A stretch of DNA of 64,000 nucleotides. Source: Pseudobdellovibrionaceae bacterium (GTDB lineage Bacteria; Bdellovibrionota; Bdellovibrionia; Bdellovibrionales; Bdellovibrionaceae). The translations under genes and the position numbers were made by a program. Below, in pieces: positions 27,449-36,698 of the stretch (position 1 is the stretch's first letter; every line of letters begins with the position of its first letter). The notes under the pieces were generated by a model. It was not told where the DNA came from. It saw only the letters and a program-made list of their open reading frames with translations, and ran no database searches. Location of the stretch: positions 62,001-126,000 of the forward strand of contig JAHBUW010000011.1 in NCBI GenBank assembly GCA_019637875.1. Direction: 5' to 3'.

Positions 27449-27717
27449 AGGTCCTAACCCTTCACTAGTTGAAGGTTGAATCGAATGGAAAAATGTCAGA
27501 TGCAAGAAGCGACGACAAACCATAGCCGGGTCTATGGTGCGGAGGAGCGACGCAGCCAGATGGCTTTTTTCCATTCGACCCGCAGGGCAGATCTAAAAAT
27601 GCCTTGCTCTTCGTTACATCGAGCTCGAATTGGCAAGAGCCAGTCCTTCGCTCGATGCGCCTCGATCAAGGCATTTTTAGATCTGTTCAATCTTCAACTA
27701 GTGAAGGGTTAGGACCT
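27449..27717. repeat. Symmetric multi-branched inverted-repeat element between gap and pgk
   Basis: The element fills the intergenic gap to within two bases on each side. Outer arms 27449-27480 and 27686-27717 are complementary over 32 bases with one G-U-type mismatch. Immediately inside, 27481-27578 closes through 13 bp (27481-27493 with 27566-27578) and 27588-27685 closes through 18 bp (27588-27605 with 27668-27685); both arms are exactly 98 nt. A 9-nt mini-hairpin (CCCGCAGGG) separates them. Each arm holds inner hairpins: 27519-27525 with 27532-27538 in the first, 27617-27624 with 27650-27657 in the second. GC is about 49 percent, well below nearby genes. The pgk ribosome-binding site (AGGA, 27711-27714) lies in the outer right arm. 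It may be a regulatory RNA or a mobile element. Confidence 0.85.
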
Positions 27718-27719
27718 AC

Positions 27720-28943
27720 ATGGCGGGCTTGAAAGGGATTCAGCTGATCAGTGATTTCGATCTTTCCGGAAAAACCGTATTCCTGCGGTTGGACCTGAAC
27801 GTGCCGCTCGACAACGGCAAGATCACCGACGAGACGCGGATCACCGCGAGTCTGCCGACCATCAAGTACGCGCTGGAAAAAGGCGCGAAGCTCGTCGTGG
27901 CGTCGCACTTGGGGCGTCCCAAGTCGGCGGGCGACAAAAAGTACTCCATGGAGCCCGTGGCGGATCGTTTGGGCGAACTGCTGGGCGTGGAAGTCATCTT
28001 GATCGAAGAGCCCGGTTCGGACGCCGTGAAGCACAACCTCATGGGGCTGAAGAGCAATCAGCTGATCCTGCTTGAGAATCTGCGCTACAACGAAGGCGAA
28101 ACCGAAAACTCGGAGTCCTTCGCGCAAGAGCTCGCCGCGGGAATCCAAATCTACATCAACGACGCCTTCGGGGCGAGCCACCGCGCGCACGCCTCCATCG
28201 AAGCGCTGCCGCGTTTGATCCCGAAAAAAGGGATCGGTTTTCTGATCGAGAAAGAAGTGAAGATCCTCGATAAGCTGATCGAGACGCCCGAGAAGCCTTA
28301 CCTCGCGATCCTCGGCGGCTCCAAGGTCAGCGATAAAATGGGCGTCATCGAAAATCTGATCGATAAGGTCGATGCGTTCATCATCGGCGGCGCGATGGCC
28401 TACACTTTCTTGAAGGCGCAGGGGCTTCCGGTCGGAAAATCCCTCGTGGAAACCGATAAGCTCAGCTACGCGCGCGAAATGCTTGCGCGGGTCGAAGCTC
28501 GTCGCAAGACGATCCTTCTGCCCGTGGATCATGTCTGCGTTCCCAGTTTCGACTCCAATGAGTCCCTCACGACCGCGGATGTCGCGATCCCCGAGGACAT
28601 GATGGCGCTCGACATCGGACCGAAGTCGATTCGCAATTTCGAAGCGGCGATCGCTTCGGCGAAGACCGTTTTCTGGAACGGTCCCATGGGCGTTTTCGAG
28701 CGTCCGGCCTTCCATCGCGGAACTTTCGCAATTGCGGAGGCTTTAGCTAAAAATTCTGGATTCCGGATCGTGGGTGGTGGGGACTCGGCGGCCGCGGCGG
28801 AAGCCTCGGGATTTGCTGATAAAATGACCCATATCTCAACGGGTGGTGGCGCGTCTTTGGAGTATCTCCAAGGGGATAAGCTGCCTGGACTCGAAGTCCT
28901 TCGTCAGAAAAAACAATCCGAGAAGGACCCGGTTCGGCTATAA
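27720..28943 (+). CDS. pgk: Phosphoglycerate kinase
   Basis: This 407-residue enzyme has the N-terminal RLDLNVPLDNGKITDETRI substrate motif, LASHLGRPKS-like strand (VASHLGRPKSA), NDAFGASHRAHAS and the C-terminal FWNGPMGVFE with GGGDSAAAAE. It makes ATP from 1,3-bisphosphoglycerate. The ATG at 27720 is two bases after the structured element, and its ribosome-binding site is inside that element's outer stem, so translation may depend on how the RNA folds. Confidence 0.96.
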   Translation: MAGLKGIQLISDFDLSGKTVFLRLDLNVPLDNGKITDETRITASLPTIKYALEKGAKLVVASHLGRPKSAGDKKYSMEPVADRLGELLGVEVILIEEPGSDAVKHNLMGLKSNQLILLENLRYNEGETENSESFAQELAAGIQIYINDAFGASHRAHASIEALPRLIPKKGIGFLIEKEVKILDKLIETPEKPYLAILGGSKVSDKMGVIENLIDKVDAFIIGGAMAYTFLKAQGLPVGKSLVETDKLSYAREMLARVEARRKTILLPVDHVCVPSFDSNESLTTADVAIPEDMMALDIGPKSIRNFEAAIASAKTVFWNGPMGVFERPAFHRGTFAIAEALAKNSGFRIVGGGDSAAAAEASGFADKMTHISTGGGASLEYLQGDKLPGLEVLRQKKQSEKDPVRL

Positions 28944-28970
28944 TCAAGTCTCGGGAAACGAGGCTTGGCG

Positions 28971-29588
28971 ATGAGATTCGGGTTCGTTTTGGCGTTCCTT
29001 CTATTGGGCACCGGTTTCGCCTTCGCGCAGTCGGTGCAGTCACCGCAGTGTTTGCCCGCGACCGATGAGGCGAAGGGCTGGCCGATCAAAGCCATTTACA
29101 TGCACGGTCTTTTTAAAGGTGAGGGCGGGCCCGATACGAATGGGTTTCGCGCGCTCGAGGCCGGCAATCGCAAAAAGCTCGACGAATATGCGCGCAAGTT
29201 GAAGATCCGGATCGCGGTGCCCGTGGCGCCGGTGAACGGTCAATTTCGCAATTGGAACTCCACGGGAATCAAACAAGTCGAAAAGCAGGCGCGCGAGGCG
29301 TGCGGGGGCGCGACGCTGGCCGAGGGTCGCGCGCTGATCGGTTTCTCCAACGGCGGTTACCGCTCGCGTAAATACGCGCACGACTGCGAAAGCACGCGGG
29401 GCTACGCCGCGATTCTTTCCATCGGGGCTCCGAATAACACGACCACCGCGGCTTGCGCGGGGACAAAACACGTGAACACCGCGCCGCACGTGATGCCGGA
29501 CTTCAGCTATTTTGAAAAACATCTGGCGAATTTAGGCCGGGGCGCACCGTCCGGGAAGTCTCCCGCGCCGGGGGACTCGCGACGTTAA
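28971..29588 (+). CDS. Secreted alpha/beta-hydrolase-like protein
   Basis: This 205-residue protein has a signal peptide (LAFLLLGTGFAFAQ), an oxyanion-region-like YMHGLFKGEGG and a nucleophile elbow GFSNGGY, all consistent with an alpha/beta hydrolase. Cysteines in SPQC, EACGG, HDCES and AACAG could form disulfides after export. It sits between pgk and tpiA with short gaps (27 and 65 bp), an unusual place for a secreted enzyme. The substrate is not predictable from the sequence. Confidence 0.65.
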   Translation: MRFGFVLAFLLLGTGFAFAQSVQSPQCLPATDEAKGWPIKAIYMHGLFKGEGGPDTNGFRALEAGNRKKLDEYARKLKIRIAVPVAPVNGQFRNWNSTGIKQVEKQAREACGGATLAEGRALIGFSNGGYRSRKYAHDCESTRGYAAILSIGAPNNTTTAACAGTKHVNTAPHVMPDFSYFEKHLANLGRGAPSGKSPAPGDSRR

Positions 29589-29653
29589 CGGGATACGCAC
29601 ATTTCAACGCGCGCATCCTTGAGTTTCGTGCTCGTTCGCGGTCCATAGATTCT

Positions 29654-30424
29654 ATGACAAAAACTCAAACTTGGATCGCCGCAAACTGGAAGCTGAACAA
29701 ATCCCCGAAAGACACCCGCGCCTTCTTCGAGGAATGGCTGCGCGTGGGCGGAGAGTCCGCCTGGGACTTCGGCCCCGACGTTTCGCTGGCCTTTTTCCCG
29801 CCGGCCACAAGCCTTGAGGCGGTCGCGCAGTCGCGCAACGCCAAACCCGGCTTTGAATTTGGATCGCAGAACGCCTACTTCGAAAAATCCGGCGCCTTCA
29901 CGGGGGAAGTTTCGGCCGAGGTCGTGAAGGAACTCGGAGGCCGCTTCGTGCTGATCGGTCATAGTGAACGTCGCACCCTGTTCGGCGAAACCGATGGGAT
30001 CCTCGCGAAGAAGGTCGCGCTCGTGCAAAGTTTGGGGCTGACCCCGATGTTCTGCATCGGTGAGACCCTCGCGGAACGTGAAGGCGGAAAGACCGGCGAG
30101 GTCCTGAAACGCCAATTGAAAGAGGGCCTGGTCTTGGCGAAAACCGATCTGCCGCTGGTCGTGGCGTATGAACCCGTCTGGGCGATCGGGACCGGCAAGG
30201 TCGCGACCCCCGAGCAGGTCAAGGACACGCATGCGTTGGTGCGCCAAGAGCTCGAAGCTTTGGGTTTCAAAAACGTTTCTTTGCTCTACGGCGGGAGCGT
30301 GAAGGCCGACAATGCCGGCGCGCTTTCGAAAATTCCCAATGTGAACGGATTTTTGGTCGGGGGCGCGAGCTTGGAGTGCCAGAGCTTCCGCGCGATCGCG
30401 ATGGCCGCGGCGGCTGGGGTCTAG
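29654..30424 (+). CDS. tpiA: Triosephosphate isomerase
   Basis: This 256-residue TIM-barrel enzyme has Lys13 in AANWKLNKSP, His103 in IGHSERR and the catalytic Glu173 in AYEPVWAIGTG. It interconverts dihydroxyacetone phosphate and glyceraldehyde 3-phosphate. A FadL-like gene starts one base after its stop. Confidence 0.95.
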   Translation: MTKTQTWIAANWKLNKSPKDTRAFFEEWLRVGGESAWDFGPDVSLAFFPPATSLEAVAQSRNAKPGFEFGSQNAYFEKSGAFTGEVSAEVVKELGGRFVLIGHSERRTLFGETDGILAKKVALVQSLGLTPMFCIGETLAEREGGKTGEVLKRQLKEGLVLAKTDLPLVVAYEPVWAIGTGKVATPEQVKDTHALVRQELEALGFKNVSLLYGGSVKADNAGALSKIPNVNGFLVGGASLECQSFRAIAMAAAAGV

Positions 30425-30425
30425 A

Positions 30426-31700
30426 TTGCGCTTTCTCGTCCCGGTTTTGCTGATCGCGATCGGTCTGACGGTTTGTGTGCCGTCGTCCGAGGCCGCTTTC
30501 GGCAACTACAACTCCATTTTGATCGGCGATATGTCGGCGGGTATGGGCGGCGCCGCCACCGCCGTCGCGGAAGATTCCGCCGGGGGGGCTTGGTACAATC
30601 CGGCGACGCTCGCGGCGATGAAGGGCGAAAGCTTTTCGGCGGCGGTGGGGATCTACAAAAAATTCGATACGACTTACGGTCAAGGCGACGACCTGATCTC
30701 GTCGGCCTTGAAGGTCAATCAGGGTTTCTTTCGCGCACTTCCCTCCTCATCGGGGTCGGTCATCCGTCCGAAGCAGGTTGAATGGCTGCGGGAGTGGACG
30801 CTGGCGCTGTCCATCCTGGTGCCGGAGTTCGATCAGTACCGCGGACAGGTTTCGAAATCCGATGTGAACAGCTCGACGCTCACCCTGACCGACGAATCCC
30901 TGTGGGCGGGCGGCTCGCTTTCGCGCCAGATTTCGAATACGGAGTATTTCGGAGTTACGATCTACTACACGGCGCGCGCGCTGACGAAGTCCGTAAACGA
31001 CCGCACCTACCGGGGACCGAACGATTTCAGAATCTTCACGGAAGACCGAAACCTGACGCAGAACGGGATGGTCGTCATCGTCGGTTATTTGAAAGACGTG
31101 ACCGCGCATTGGTCGTGGGGCACGTCGATCCGTTTTCCCAGCGTGCATATCATGGGGCGTGCCTCTTATCTGGCGAACACTTTTGAATCTGGACAAGCCG
31201 AGCAGCCGGTTTCTTTGACCGAGCTGGATTCAAAAACGCGCATTCCGCCGCGCCTGAACTTGGGTGTGATGTGGCGGGACAACGAGCGCTGGATCATTGC
31301 GGCGGATTTGAATCTGCACGGTTACGAACAGTACGAGGACATCCAAGTCACCCAGCCCGGCGTCGCCGAAAAGCTAGAGCATCGCGCGCTGGCGAACGTG
31401 TCGGTGGGCGCGGAATACAAATTCACGAACTGGTTCAAAATGCGGGGCGGAGTTTTCACGAACTTCTCGAGCTTCCCCAAACCTGACGCTTCCACGTCAA
31501 GGGGACAGGCGGATCAGGTGAATCAGCTGGGCTTTTCGGCGAATGCGGCTTTCCGCAGCGGTCAGATCGAGTACACCTTCGGCGGCTACTACTCGGGCGG
31601 GCGCGGGGATGGTGTGCAGCGTGTGGATCACCAGTACGTGGTGTTACCCAAGGTGCAGAACATCTACACGATGCTCGTGGGCACCAGTTACTACTTCTAG
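30426..31700 (+). CDS. FadL/OMPP1-like outer-membrane protein
   Basis: This 424-residue protein has a signal peptide and then SAGMGGAATAVAEDSAGGAWYNPATLA, the N-terminal motif of the FadL/OMPP1 transporter family. A long beta-rich barrel follows, ending VGTSYYF with a terminal aromatic residue. Such porins import hydrophobic molecules. The start is TTG 30426, one base after the tpiA stop, so it is likely in the glycolytic transcript. Confidence 0.78.
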   Translation: MRFLVPVLLIAIGLTVCVPSSEAAFGNYNSILIGDMSAGMGGAATAVAEDSAGGAWYNPATLAAMKGESFSAAVGIYKKFDTTYGQGDDLISSALKVNQGFFRALPSSSGSVIRPKQVEWLREWTLALSILVPEFDQYRGQVSKSDVNSSTLTLTDESLWAGGSLSRQISNTEYFGVTIYYTARALTKSVNDRTYRGPNDFRIFTEDRNLTQNGMVVIVGYLKDVTAHWSWGTSIRFPSVHIMGRASYLANTFESGQAEQPVSLTELDSKTRIPPRLNLGVMWRDNERWIIAADLNLHGYEQYEDIQVTQPGVAEKLEHRALANVSVGAEYKFTNWFKMRGGVFTNFSSFPKPDASTSRGQADQVNQLGFSANAAFRSGQIEYTFGGYYSGGRGDGVQRVDHQYVVLPKVQNIYTMLVGTSYYF

Positions 31701-31737
31701 ATCTTCTAGGCCTTCTCGGCGTTCTAGACGATGGCGC

Positions 31738-31980
31738 CTACCGCCGGGCGACGACCAGACGCTTCGACTTTTTCGCGTGCGTATTGGCTTTGCCGCTTTC
31801 GATTTTGCGGGTGACGGCTTTGATCGGCCGTGCCGGTTCTTCCACGCGCGTCGTACTCACGGTGCGCGAAGGACTTTCGAGCAGCGGCGTCGTCATCAAA
31901 CCCACCAATAAGAGCGAGATCGAAGCGAGCGTTAAGCGCGCCATTTCTTGTTTTGGACTCATCACTTGTTTCATCCCCAT
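31738..31980 (-). CDS. Small exported or membrane protein, basic C-terminal tail
   Basis: This 80-residue candidate has one hydrophobic segment (LTLASISLLLVGLMTTPLL) and a strongly basic C-terminal tail (THAKKSKRLVVARR). Candidate starts are ATG 31980, 31974 and 31962, none with a strong ribosome-binding site. It is convergent with the FadL-like gene and divergent from the caspase-like gene. No family is recognised. It could be a spurious frame, but the hydrophobic segment and the position favour a real small gene. Confidence 0.45.
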   Translation of the reverse strand: MGMKQVMSPKQEMARLTLASISLLLVGLMTTPLLESPSRTVSTTRVEEPARPIKAVTRKIESGKANTHAKKSKRLVVARR

Positions 31981-32222
31981 GAACCCCAAAAGGAACGGCC
32001 GGAACTCCCGGACGCGTTCGACTTGCGCCGTACGTGAGCGAAAATCGCGCCAGTGCGGGGACCTTGCCAATTCGTGGCGGCGCCCCTGATCTTGAATTCC
32101 TTTCCCGTTCGTACCGCAGTTTGACGGCCCTTCCCCCCGCGGGCCCCCCGTGCCTTCGTCCCCGCGCGGAACGCTTCTTGTAATGAGCCCGGGCAAGTCA
32201 TGCGTGCAGGGGAGACTTGGGG

Positions 32223-34772
32223 ATGGTCATGGGGATTCAGGGTTTGATCTTGTCCGTCGTTTTGGTGGCCGTGGGTTTCCCCGCGTTCGCCAATACGTCG
32301 TCCGCGAAGAAGACCGTCTGCACCATCACCATCAATAGCAATCAAGAAAAAGAACTCTTCCGCAAAAAGCTTCCCGCCGACAAATTCCGTATCGTGGAGC
32401 TGATCCCCGAAAGCGCGCCGGGCCTCGCGTGGATCGAGGGCTGGGCGGGCGCGAACTGGTTCAAGAAAGCCTGTGAAAAACGTGTTCAGTGCGATGTCCT
32501 CGTCATCTCGGGGCACTTCGCCGGCACGTTCTTCGGGAAGTCGGGCCAGAGTTTGTCGCTCAATGAAATGGAAAAGGCGAGCTGCCAAAGCGCCTGCGAC
32601 GGCATCTTCAAACGTCCGAAAGAGGTCTATCTTTTCGGTTGCAACACCTTGGCGGACAAATCGCTCGATCATCGCCGTCCCGAAGACTACGTGGAAGTGT
32701 TGCGTGCCGACGGCTTCAGCGTCGAAGAGGCGCACTCGATCGCCCTGCAACGTTATACGCCCTGGGGTTCTTCGAATATGGACCGCATGCGTTCGCTTTT
32801 CCCGAATGCGGCCGGACTTTATGGCTTTCACTCCACGAGCCCTCTCGGCAAATATATCGAAGCGCCGCTCGCGAAGTATTTAGATGGTCGCGCAGCGACC
32901 TACGCCCAAGAACTCGACACCATGAAAATGGGCGACCGGAATACCAAACTGGCCGAAGCGCTGAAGATGTTTTCGTTCCGCCAAGCCGACGCCGCGGGGG
33001 CGGCCGCGCAACCGCTCGTCTGCCGGATGAGCGTGAAAGCGGACTCGAACGGCGAGATGGCGAAGGACTTGGGCTTGATCTCGGCGACTTTACATTCGGA
33101 AGAACCTTTGCGGGATCTGCCGCAGGTTCTGGAACGTTTGCGACACTATGAAGAGCGCGGTGGCGCGCCCTTCCGCGCTTGGCGTGATTCCGAGACGGGG
33201 ATCGTCGAAAAGCTTCGCTCCATGCTGGGCGCGAAAGAGCTGCAGAACCACTTCGTGGTTCGTTTGGGCCTGCTCGAGCTGCTGCAGATTCTGTCGGGCG
33301 CGCAATCCGTCGCGGTCGACTACCGTGACCTGATGGAATCGACGCTTAAATCTTTGAACGGTCACCGTGCCCAAGAGATCTGCGCGCAGCGGGGCTCGGG
33401 CCTGATCGCGTCCCAGCGTTTGCCCTCGGAGTGGGTGGAGCGTTTCGCGTCCGCCGCGAACGCGAAGTCGCGGGACACCGTCTTCGGCGCGCTTTCGTGC
33501 CTGAACTTCGCGACGGACCCGGCGTGGCTGAAGAAGGGTTATCCCGCTTCGTTTCTGCACGCCCAGAACTGGGGCGACTCGAAAGAGGCACTGACCCGTC
33601 TGTTGGTGGCGAAGCCGGGAACGCAGAACCTGGACATCCTGCTACCGCTGCTGACCGAGCAGCCCATGAGTCCCGACGTGCAATCGGCGCTCGCGGCCTA
33701 CTTCAAACGTCCGGCTTCGACCATAGCGCTGTTGAAAGCCGCGCGTTCGGCGCGTCTTTTGACGGACGAAGCGAAACTCGCGATCATCGACATGACCCGC
33801 ATCGGGGGCGACGACGAGCTGAAGGGCGAGTGGATCCAGTTCTGGCGCGCGCAGAAGCCCTCGTCGGAACTGGTGCAACGCGCGCTATTCGATCACGCGC
33901 GCCGCGAGGACGATCCGTCGTCTTGGCTGGCGGTTTTCGGCGGCGTCGAGTTGCACGCCTCGGTCCGCGCGCATCTGGTCTCGCTGATCGAAAAACCCGG
34001 CGAGCTCGGCCGTCGTTTCATTCTGAATCTGCTTTCGCGTCTGACGAACGAAGGTGAAGGTCTTTACGGCCTGGCTTTCGCGATGACGAAAGATGCGGAC
34101 GCGGGCCTGCGCACGGAAGCGGTCGACGTTTTGTCGCGCCACTTTTTCGAGGCCATCGATCCGTCGCTGGAGCCGCGAATGCTGGAACTTTTGCGCAACG
34201 ACACCGACGAAAACGTGCTCGAGCGCACCCTGCGATTCTGGGCGAAACGCGGCACCCGCGACGCCGCCGTTCTGGCCGCGATCGACAACGTGTGGGTGCG
34301 TGGCGATGAGTACGGTGACGTGCGCCGGACCGCGAGCGACGTGCTGGCGCACCTGGGGACTTTGAACGCCACCATGGACGCCGCGATGATCGACGCATGG
34401 TGGGGGCGTTTGATGAAGGCCCCGAAGGATGGCGAAGCCGAAGCCCAGCTTCTGCAGATGCTGGCCGCGGGGACTTGGAAGACCCACGCCCGTCGCGATC
34501 AACTCGTCACCCGCTTCCAGCGCGATCTGCGCTCGGAAGATTCGCGCCGTCGCGTCTTCGCCCAGAAGGCGATCTTGCGGAACGGAAATCCCGACGCCAC
34601 ATTCTTGGAGCGCTCGGCGCGTGAGCTCGAAACCGCGGTGCGGGACCAGAACTGGATGGGCGCGCGCGAGCTGGGCTACGAGCTCGAGAAGTTCCGCAGC
34701 CACCCGCGCGTCGCGAAGGCGCTCCGCGTGTTCGAAACTGAACTCGAGTCGAGTTTGGGCACCGAGCTTTAA
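32223..34772 (+). CDS. Secreted caspase-like (clan CD) protein with C-terminal helical repeats
   Basis: This 849-residue protein has a signal peptide ending around residue 24. The N-terminal 220 residues have a His/Cys arrangement of caspase-like peptidases: VISGHFAG with His98 at the end of a strand, then VYLFGCNTLA with Cys140 at the end of the next. DVLVISGH and EVYLFGCN are the matching beta strands. From about residue 240 to the end the sequence is made of helical segments of HEAT-like length rich in Arg, Ala and Leu. It is followed by MoxR-DUF58-transglutaminase genes on the same strand. The protease call rests on motif geometry and was not tested by structure prediction. A CHAT-type or inactive homologue is possible. 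Confidence 0.6.
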   Translation: MVMGIQGLILSVVLVAVGFPAFANTSSAKKTVCTITINSNQEKELFRKKLPADKFRIVELIPESAPGLAWIEGWAGANWFKKACEKRVQCDVLVISGHFAGTFFGKSGQSLSLNEMEKASCQSACDGIFKRPKEVYLFGCNTLADKSLDHRRPEDYVEVLRADGFSVEEAHSIALQRYTPWGSSNMDRMRSLFPNAAGLYGFHSTSPLGKYIEAPLAKYLDGRAATYAQELDTMKMGDRNTKLAEALKMFSFRQADAAGAAAQPLVCRMSVKADSNGEMAKDLGLISATLHSEEPLRDLPQVLERLRHYEERGGAPFRAWRDSETGIVEKLRSMLGAKELQNHFVVRLGLLELLQILSGAQSVAVDYRDLMESTLKSLNGHRAQEICAQRGSGLIASQRLPSEWVERFASAANAKSRDTVFGALSCLNFATDPAWLKKGYPASFLHAQNWGDSKEALTRLLVAKPGTQNLDILLPLLTEQPMSPDVQSALAAYFKRPASTIALLKAARSARLLTDEAKLAIIDMTRIGGDDELKGEWIQFWRAQKPSSELVQRALFDHARREDDPSSWLAVFGGVELHASVRAHLVSLIEKPGELGRRFILNLLSRLTNEGEGLYGLAFAMTKDADAGLRTEAVDVLSRHFFEAIDPSLEPRMLELLRNDTDENVLERTLRFWAKRGTRDAAVLAAIDNVWVRGDEYGDVRRTASDVLAHLGTLNATMDAAMIDAWWGRLMKAPKDGEAEAQLLQMLAAGTWKTHARRDQLVTRFQRDLRSEDSRRRVFAQKAILRNGNPDATFLERSARELETAVRDQNWMGARELGYELEKFRSHPRVAKALRVFETELESSLGTEL

Positions 34773-34869
34773 GCTGCTCAACATAATCTTTGTCGGCCGC
34801 GGGTCGCCTTTGGCCCAGGACCCTCTTTGGTGGTTCGGGGTGTGAGTTTTCACCGCTAAGATCAAGGAC

Positions 34870-35796
34870 ATGAGTGAAGCCCTATGGCGCGCGCGGGGAA
34901 CGAAATCCCTCGCCGAGTTGGAACGTATTTTTCGCGGTCACCCCTTCGAAGCGCGGCTCGCGATTGCGACCCTGTGGAGCGGCGGCCACCTTTTGATCGA
35001 AGGTCCGCCTGGCACCGGCAAAACGACGCTCGCGAAAACGCTCGCGCAGGTTTTCGGTTTGCCGATGAAGCGCGTGCAGATGACGTCGGACCTGCTGCCC
35101 TCGGATTTGACGGGCGGCTTCGTTTTGCGGCCGGATCGCAGCTTCGAGTTTCGTCCGGGGCCGCTGTTCACGGAAGTGCTGCTGCTGGATGAGCTGAACC
35201 GCGCGACGCCGCGAACGCAAAGCGCGTGTCTGCAGGCGATGGAAGAACGCCAGATTTCGATCGAGGGGGAAACCCGTCCGCTGCCGTTTCCTTTTTTGGT
35301 GATCGCCACGCAGAATCCGATCGACTCGAAAGGGACTTTCCCGCTGCCGGAATCGCAGCTGGATCGCTTCACCACAAGGCTCGAGATCCTGAGTCTGGAG
35401 CGAGGTGAAGAGAAAAAACTTCTGGCCCGGCGTCATGCGGAAGTGAACGCCATCGCGACCGAACTCGCGCAGGAGGATCGGCCCGCCGCTCGTGAGTTCG
35501 AATCTTTGTTCGCGTGGGTCGAGGCCACGCACGTCTCGGACGTGGTGCTGGAGGATGTGCTGAACCTCGCCGAAAAGGCGCGCACGGTCGGGACGCTGTC
35601 CACGCGGGCCGTGCAAAGCGCGTTGACCCTGGCGAAGGCCATGGCGCGCCTGGCGGATCGCGATTTCGTGACCCCCGAGGACGTCCGCACGATTTTGCCC
35701 AATACCTGGGGACACCGTTGGCAACGCCATTCTACCGAGAGGACCACCGATGCGTTGGCGAAAGTTCTGGCCGCGACGCCTTATCCGCGTGCGTGA
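34870..35796 (+). CDS. MoxR-type AAA ATPase
   Basis: This 308-residue ATPase has Walker A EGPPGTGKTTLAKTLA, Walker B VLLLDELNRATP, sensor IATQNPIDSKGTFPLPESQ and the MoxR C-terminal lid (LSTRAVQSALTLAKAMA). MoxR ATPases help activate or assemble proteins with VWA or DUF58 domains. Its 3' end overlaps the DUF58 gene by 47 bp. Confidence 0.93.
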   Translation: MSEALWRARGTKSLAELERIFRGHPFEARLAIATLWSGGHLLIEGPPGTGKTTLAKTLAQVFGLPMKRVQMTSDLLPSDLTGGFVLRPDRSFEFRPGPLFTEVLLLDELNRATPRTQSACLQAMEERQISIEGETRPLPFPFLVIATQNPIDSKGTFPLPESQLDRFTTRLEILSLERGEEKKLLARRHAEVNAIATELAQEDRPAAREFESLFAWVEATHVSDVVLEDVLNLAEKARTVGTLSTRAVQSALTLAKAMARLADRDFVTPEDVRTILPNTWGHRWQRHSTERTTDALAKVLAATPYPRA

Positions 35797-36691
35797 ACGG
35801 ATCTACATCTTGCCGACGAAAGCGGGACTGGTCTTTCTGGGCTTTACCGTTTCGTTGCTCTTGATGGGGGCGATCTACGGCAGCCAGCTCGTGAACCTGA
35901 TGGCGTTTTTGCTGCTGACGCTGTTCGCGCTGTCGATGGTGATGACCCACCAAAACCTGCAAGGGCTGAGCGAACTTCGGGTTCGGCGCCCCGAGGCCTT
36001 CGCGCAGGAAGAAGGCGCGCTCGAATTCTTTTTTCGCAACAAAGATGGTTCGGTCAAAGAAGGCTTGATGCTTGATTTGCTCGCGGAGCGCTCCGTGCGC
36101 CCGTGGGGGAAAAGCGCGCGGAACTTCGCGCTGGAGGACGCGGCGACCGAACGCCACGACGTCCACACCCTTTTGAAATTCACGCCGGAAATGCGGGGAC
36201 GTTTAAAGGTCGAACGCTTGCGGTTGTCCACGCGCGCGCCGCTGGGACTTTTCTATGCTTGGCGTAGCGAGGACGTGAAGTTCGATCTGTGGGTGTATCC
36301 CGAACGACGTTCGACCGTGATCGCGCCGCAACCCGAACGCGGCGACCAGGGGGACGCTTCGCCGCGAACGGACCGCGCGGAAATCTGGGGGGACTCGCAC
36401 CCCGCGGATTTCGGCGGCTCTTTGCGGCGTCTGGATTGGGCGCGTACGGCGCGGACCGATCGCGCCTGGGTTCGCCCGTGGAACGCCGAAGACGGTGCCC
36501 GCAAATACCTCGATTGGGAGAACTTCCAAGATCTGGATCTCGAGCGACGCCTTTCACTTTTCACGTTCGAAGTCGATCAAAGTCTGAATCGCGGCGACGA
36601 GCTTGAGGTGCGGGGTCCCTGGGGCGCCCGCACGGTGGATCGCGGCTCGGCGAGGGAGCTGTGGCGCCTTTTCGCAGAGTGGCCACGGTGA
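35750..36691 (+). CDS. DUF58-domain membrane protein
   Basis: This 313-residue protein has two N-terminal membrane helices (about residues 22-62) followed by a soluble region with the DUF58 signature GGSLRRLDWARTARTDRAWV, preceded by GDSHPADFGG. The ATG at 35750 lies inside the MoxR gene. DUF58 proteins pair with MoxR and with transglutaminase-like membrane proteins, as here. Confidence 0.88.
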   Translation: MRWRKFWPRRLIRVRERIYILPTKAGLVFLGFTVSLLLMGAIYGSQLVNLMAFLLLTLFALSMVMTHQNLQGLSELRVRRPEAFAQEEGALEFFFRNKDGSVKEGLMLDLLAERSVRPWGKSARNFALEDAATERHDVHTLLKFTPEMRGRLKVERLRLSTRAPLGLFYAWRSEDVKFDLWVYPERRSTVIAPQPERGDQGDASPRTDRAEIWGDSHPADFGGSLRRLDWARTARTDRAWVRPWNAEDGARKYLDWENFQDLDLERRLSLFTFEVDQSLNRGDELEVRGPWGARTVDRGSARELWRLFAEWPR

Positions 36692-36698
36692 GTAACCA

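Noticed and set aside
27476-27712. A 78-codon open frame across the gap-pgk element
   Set aside because: It lies wholly in the paired element, has no ribosome-binding site and a composition unlike nearby genes; the DNA is better explained by the inverted repeats.
27449-27717. Retron or group II intron
   Set aside because: No reverse transcriptase gene is nearby and the arms are far longer than retron end repeats; there is no intron domain V-like motif.
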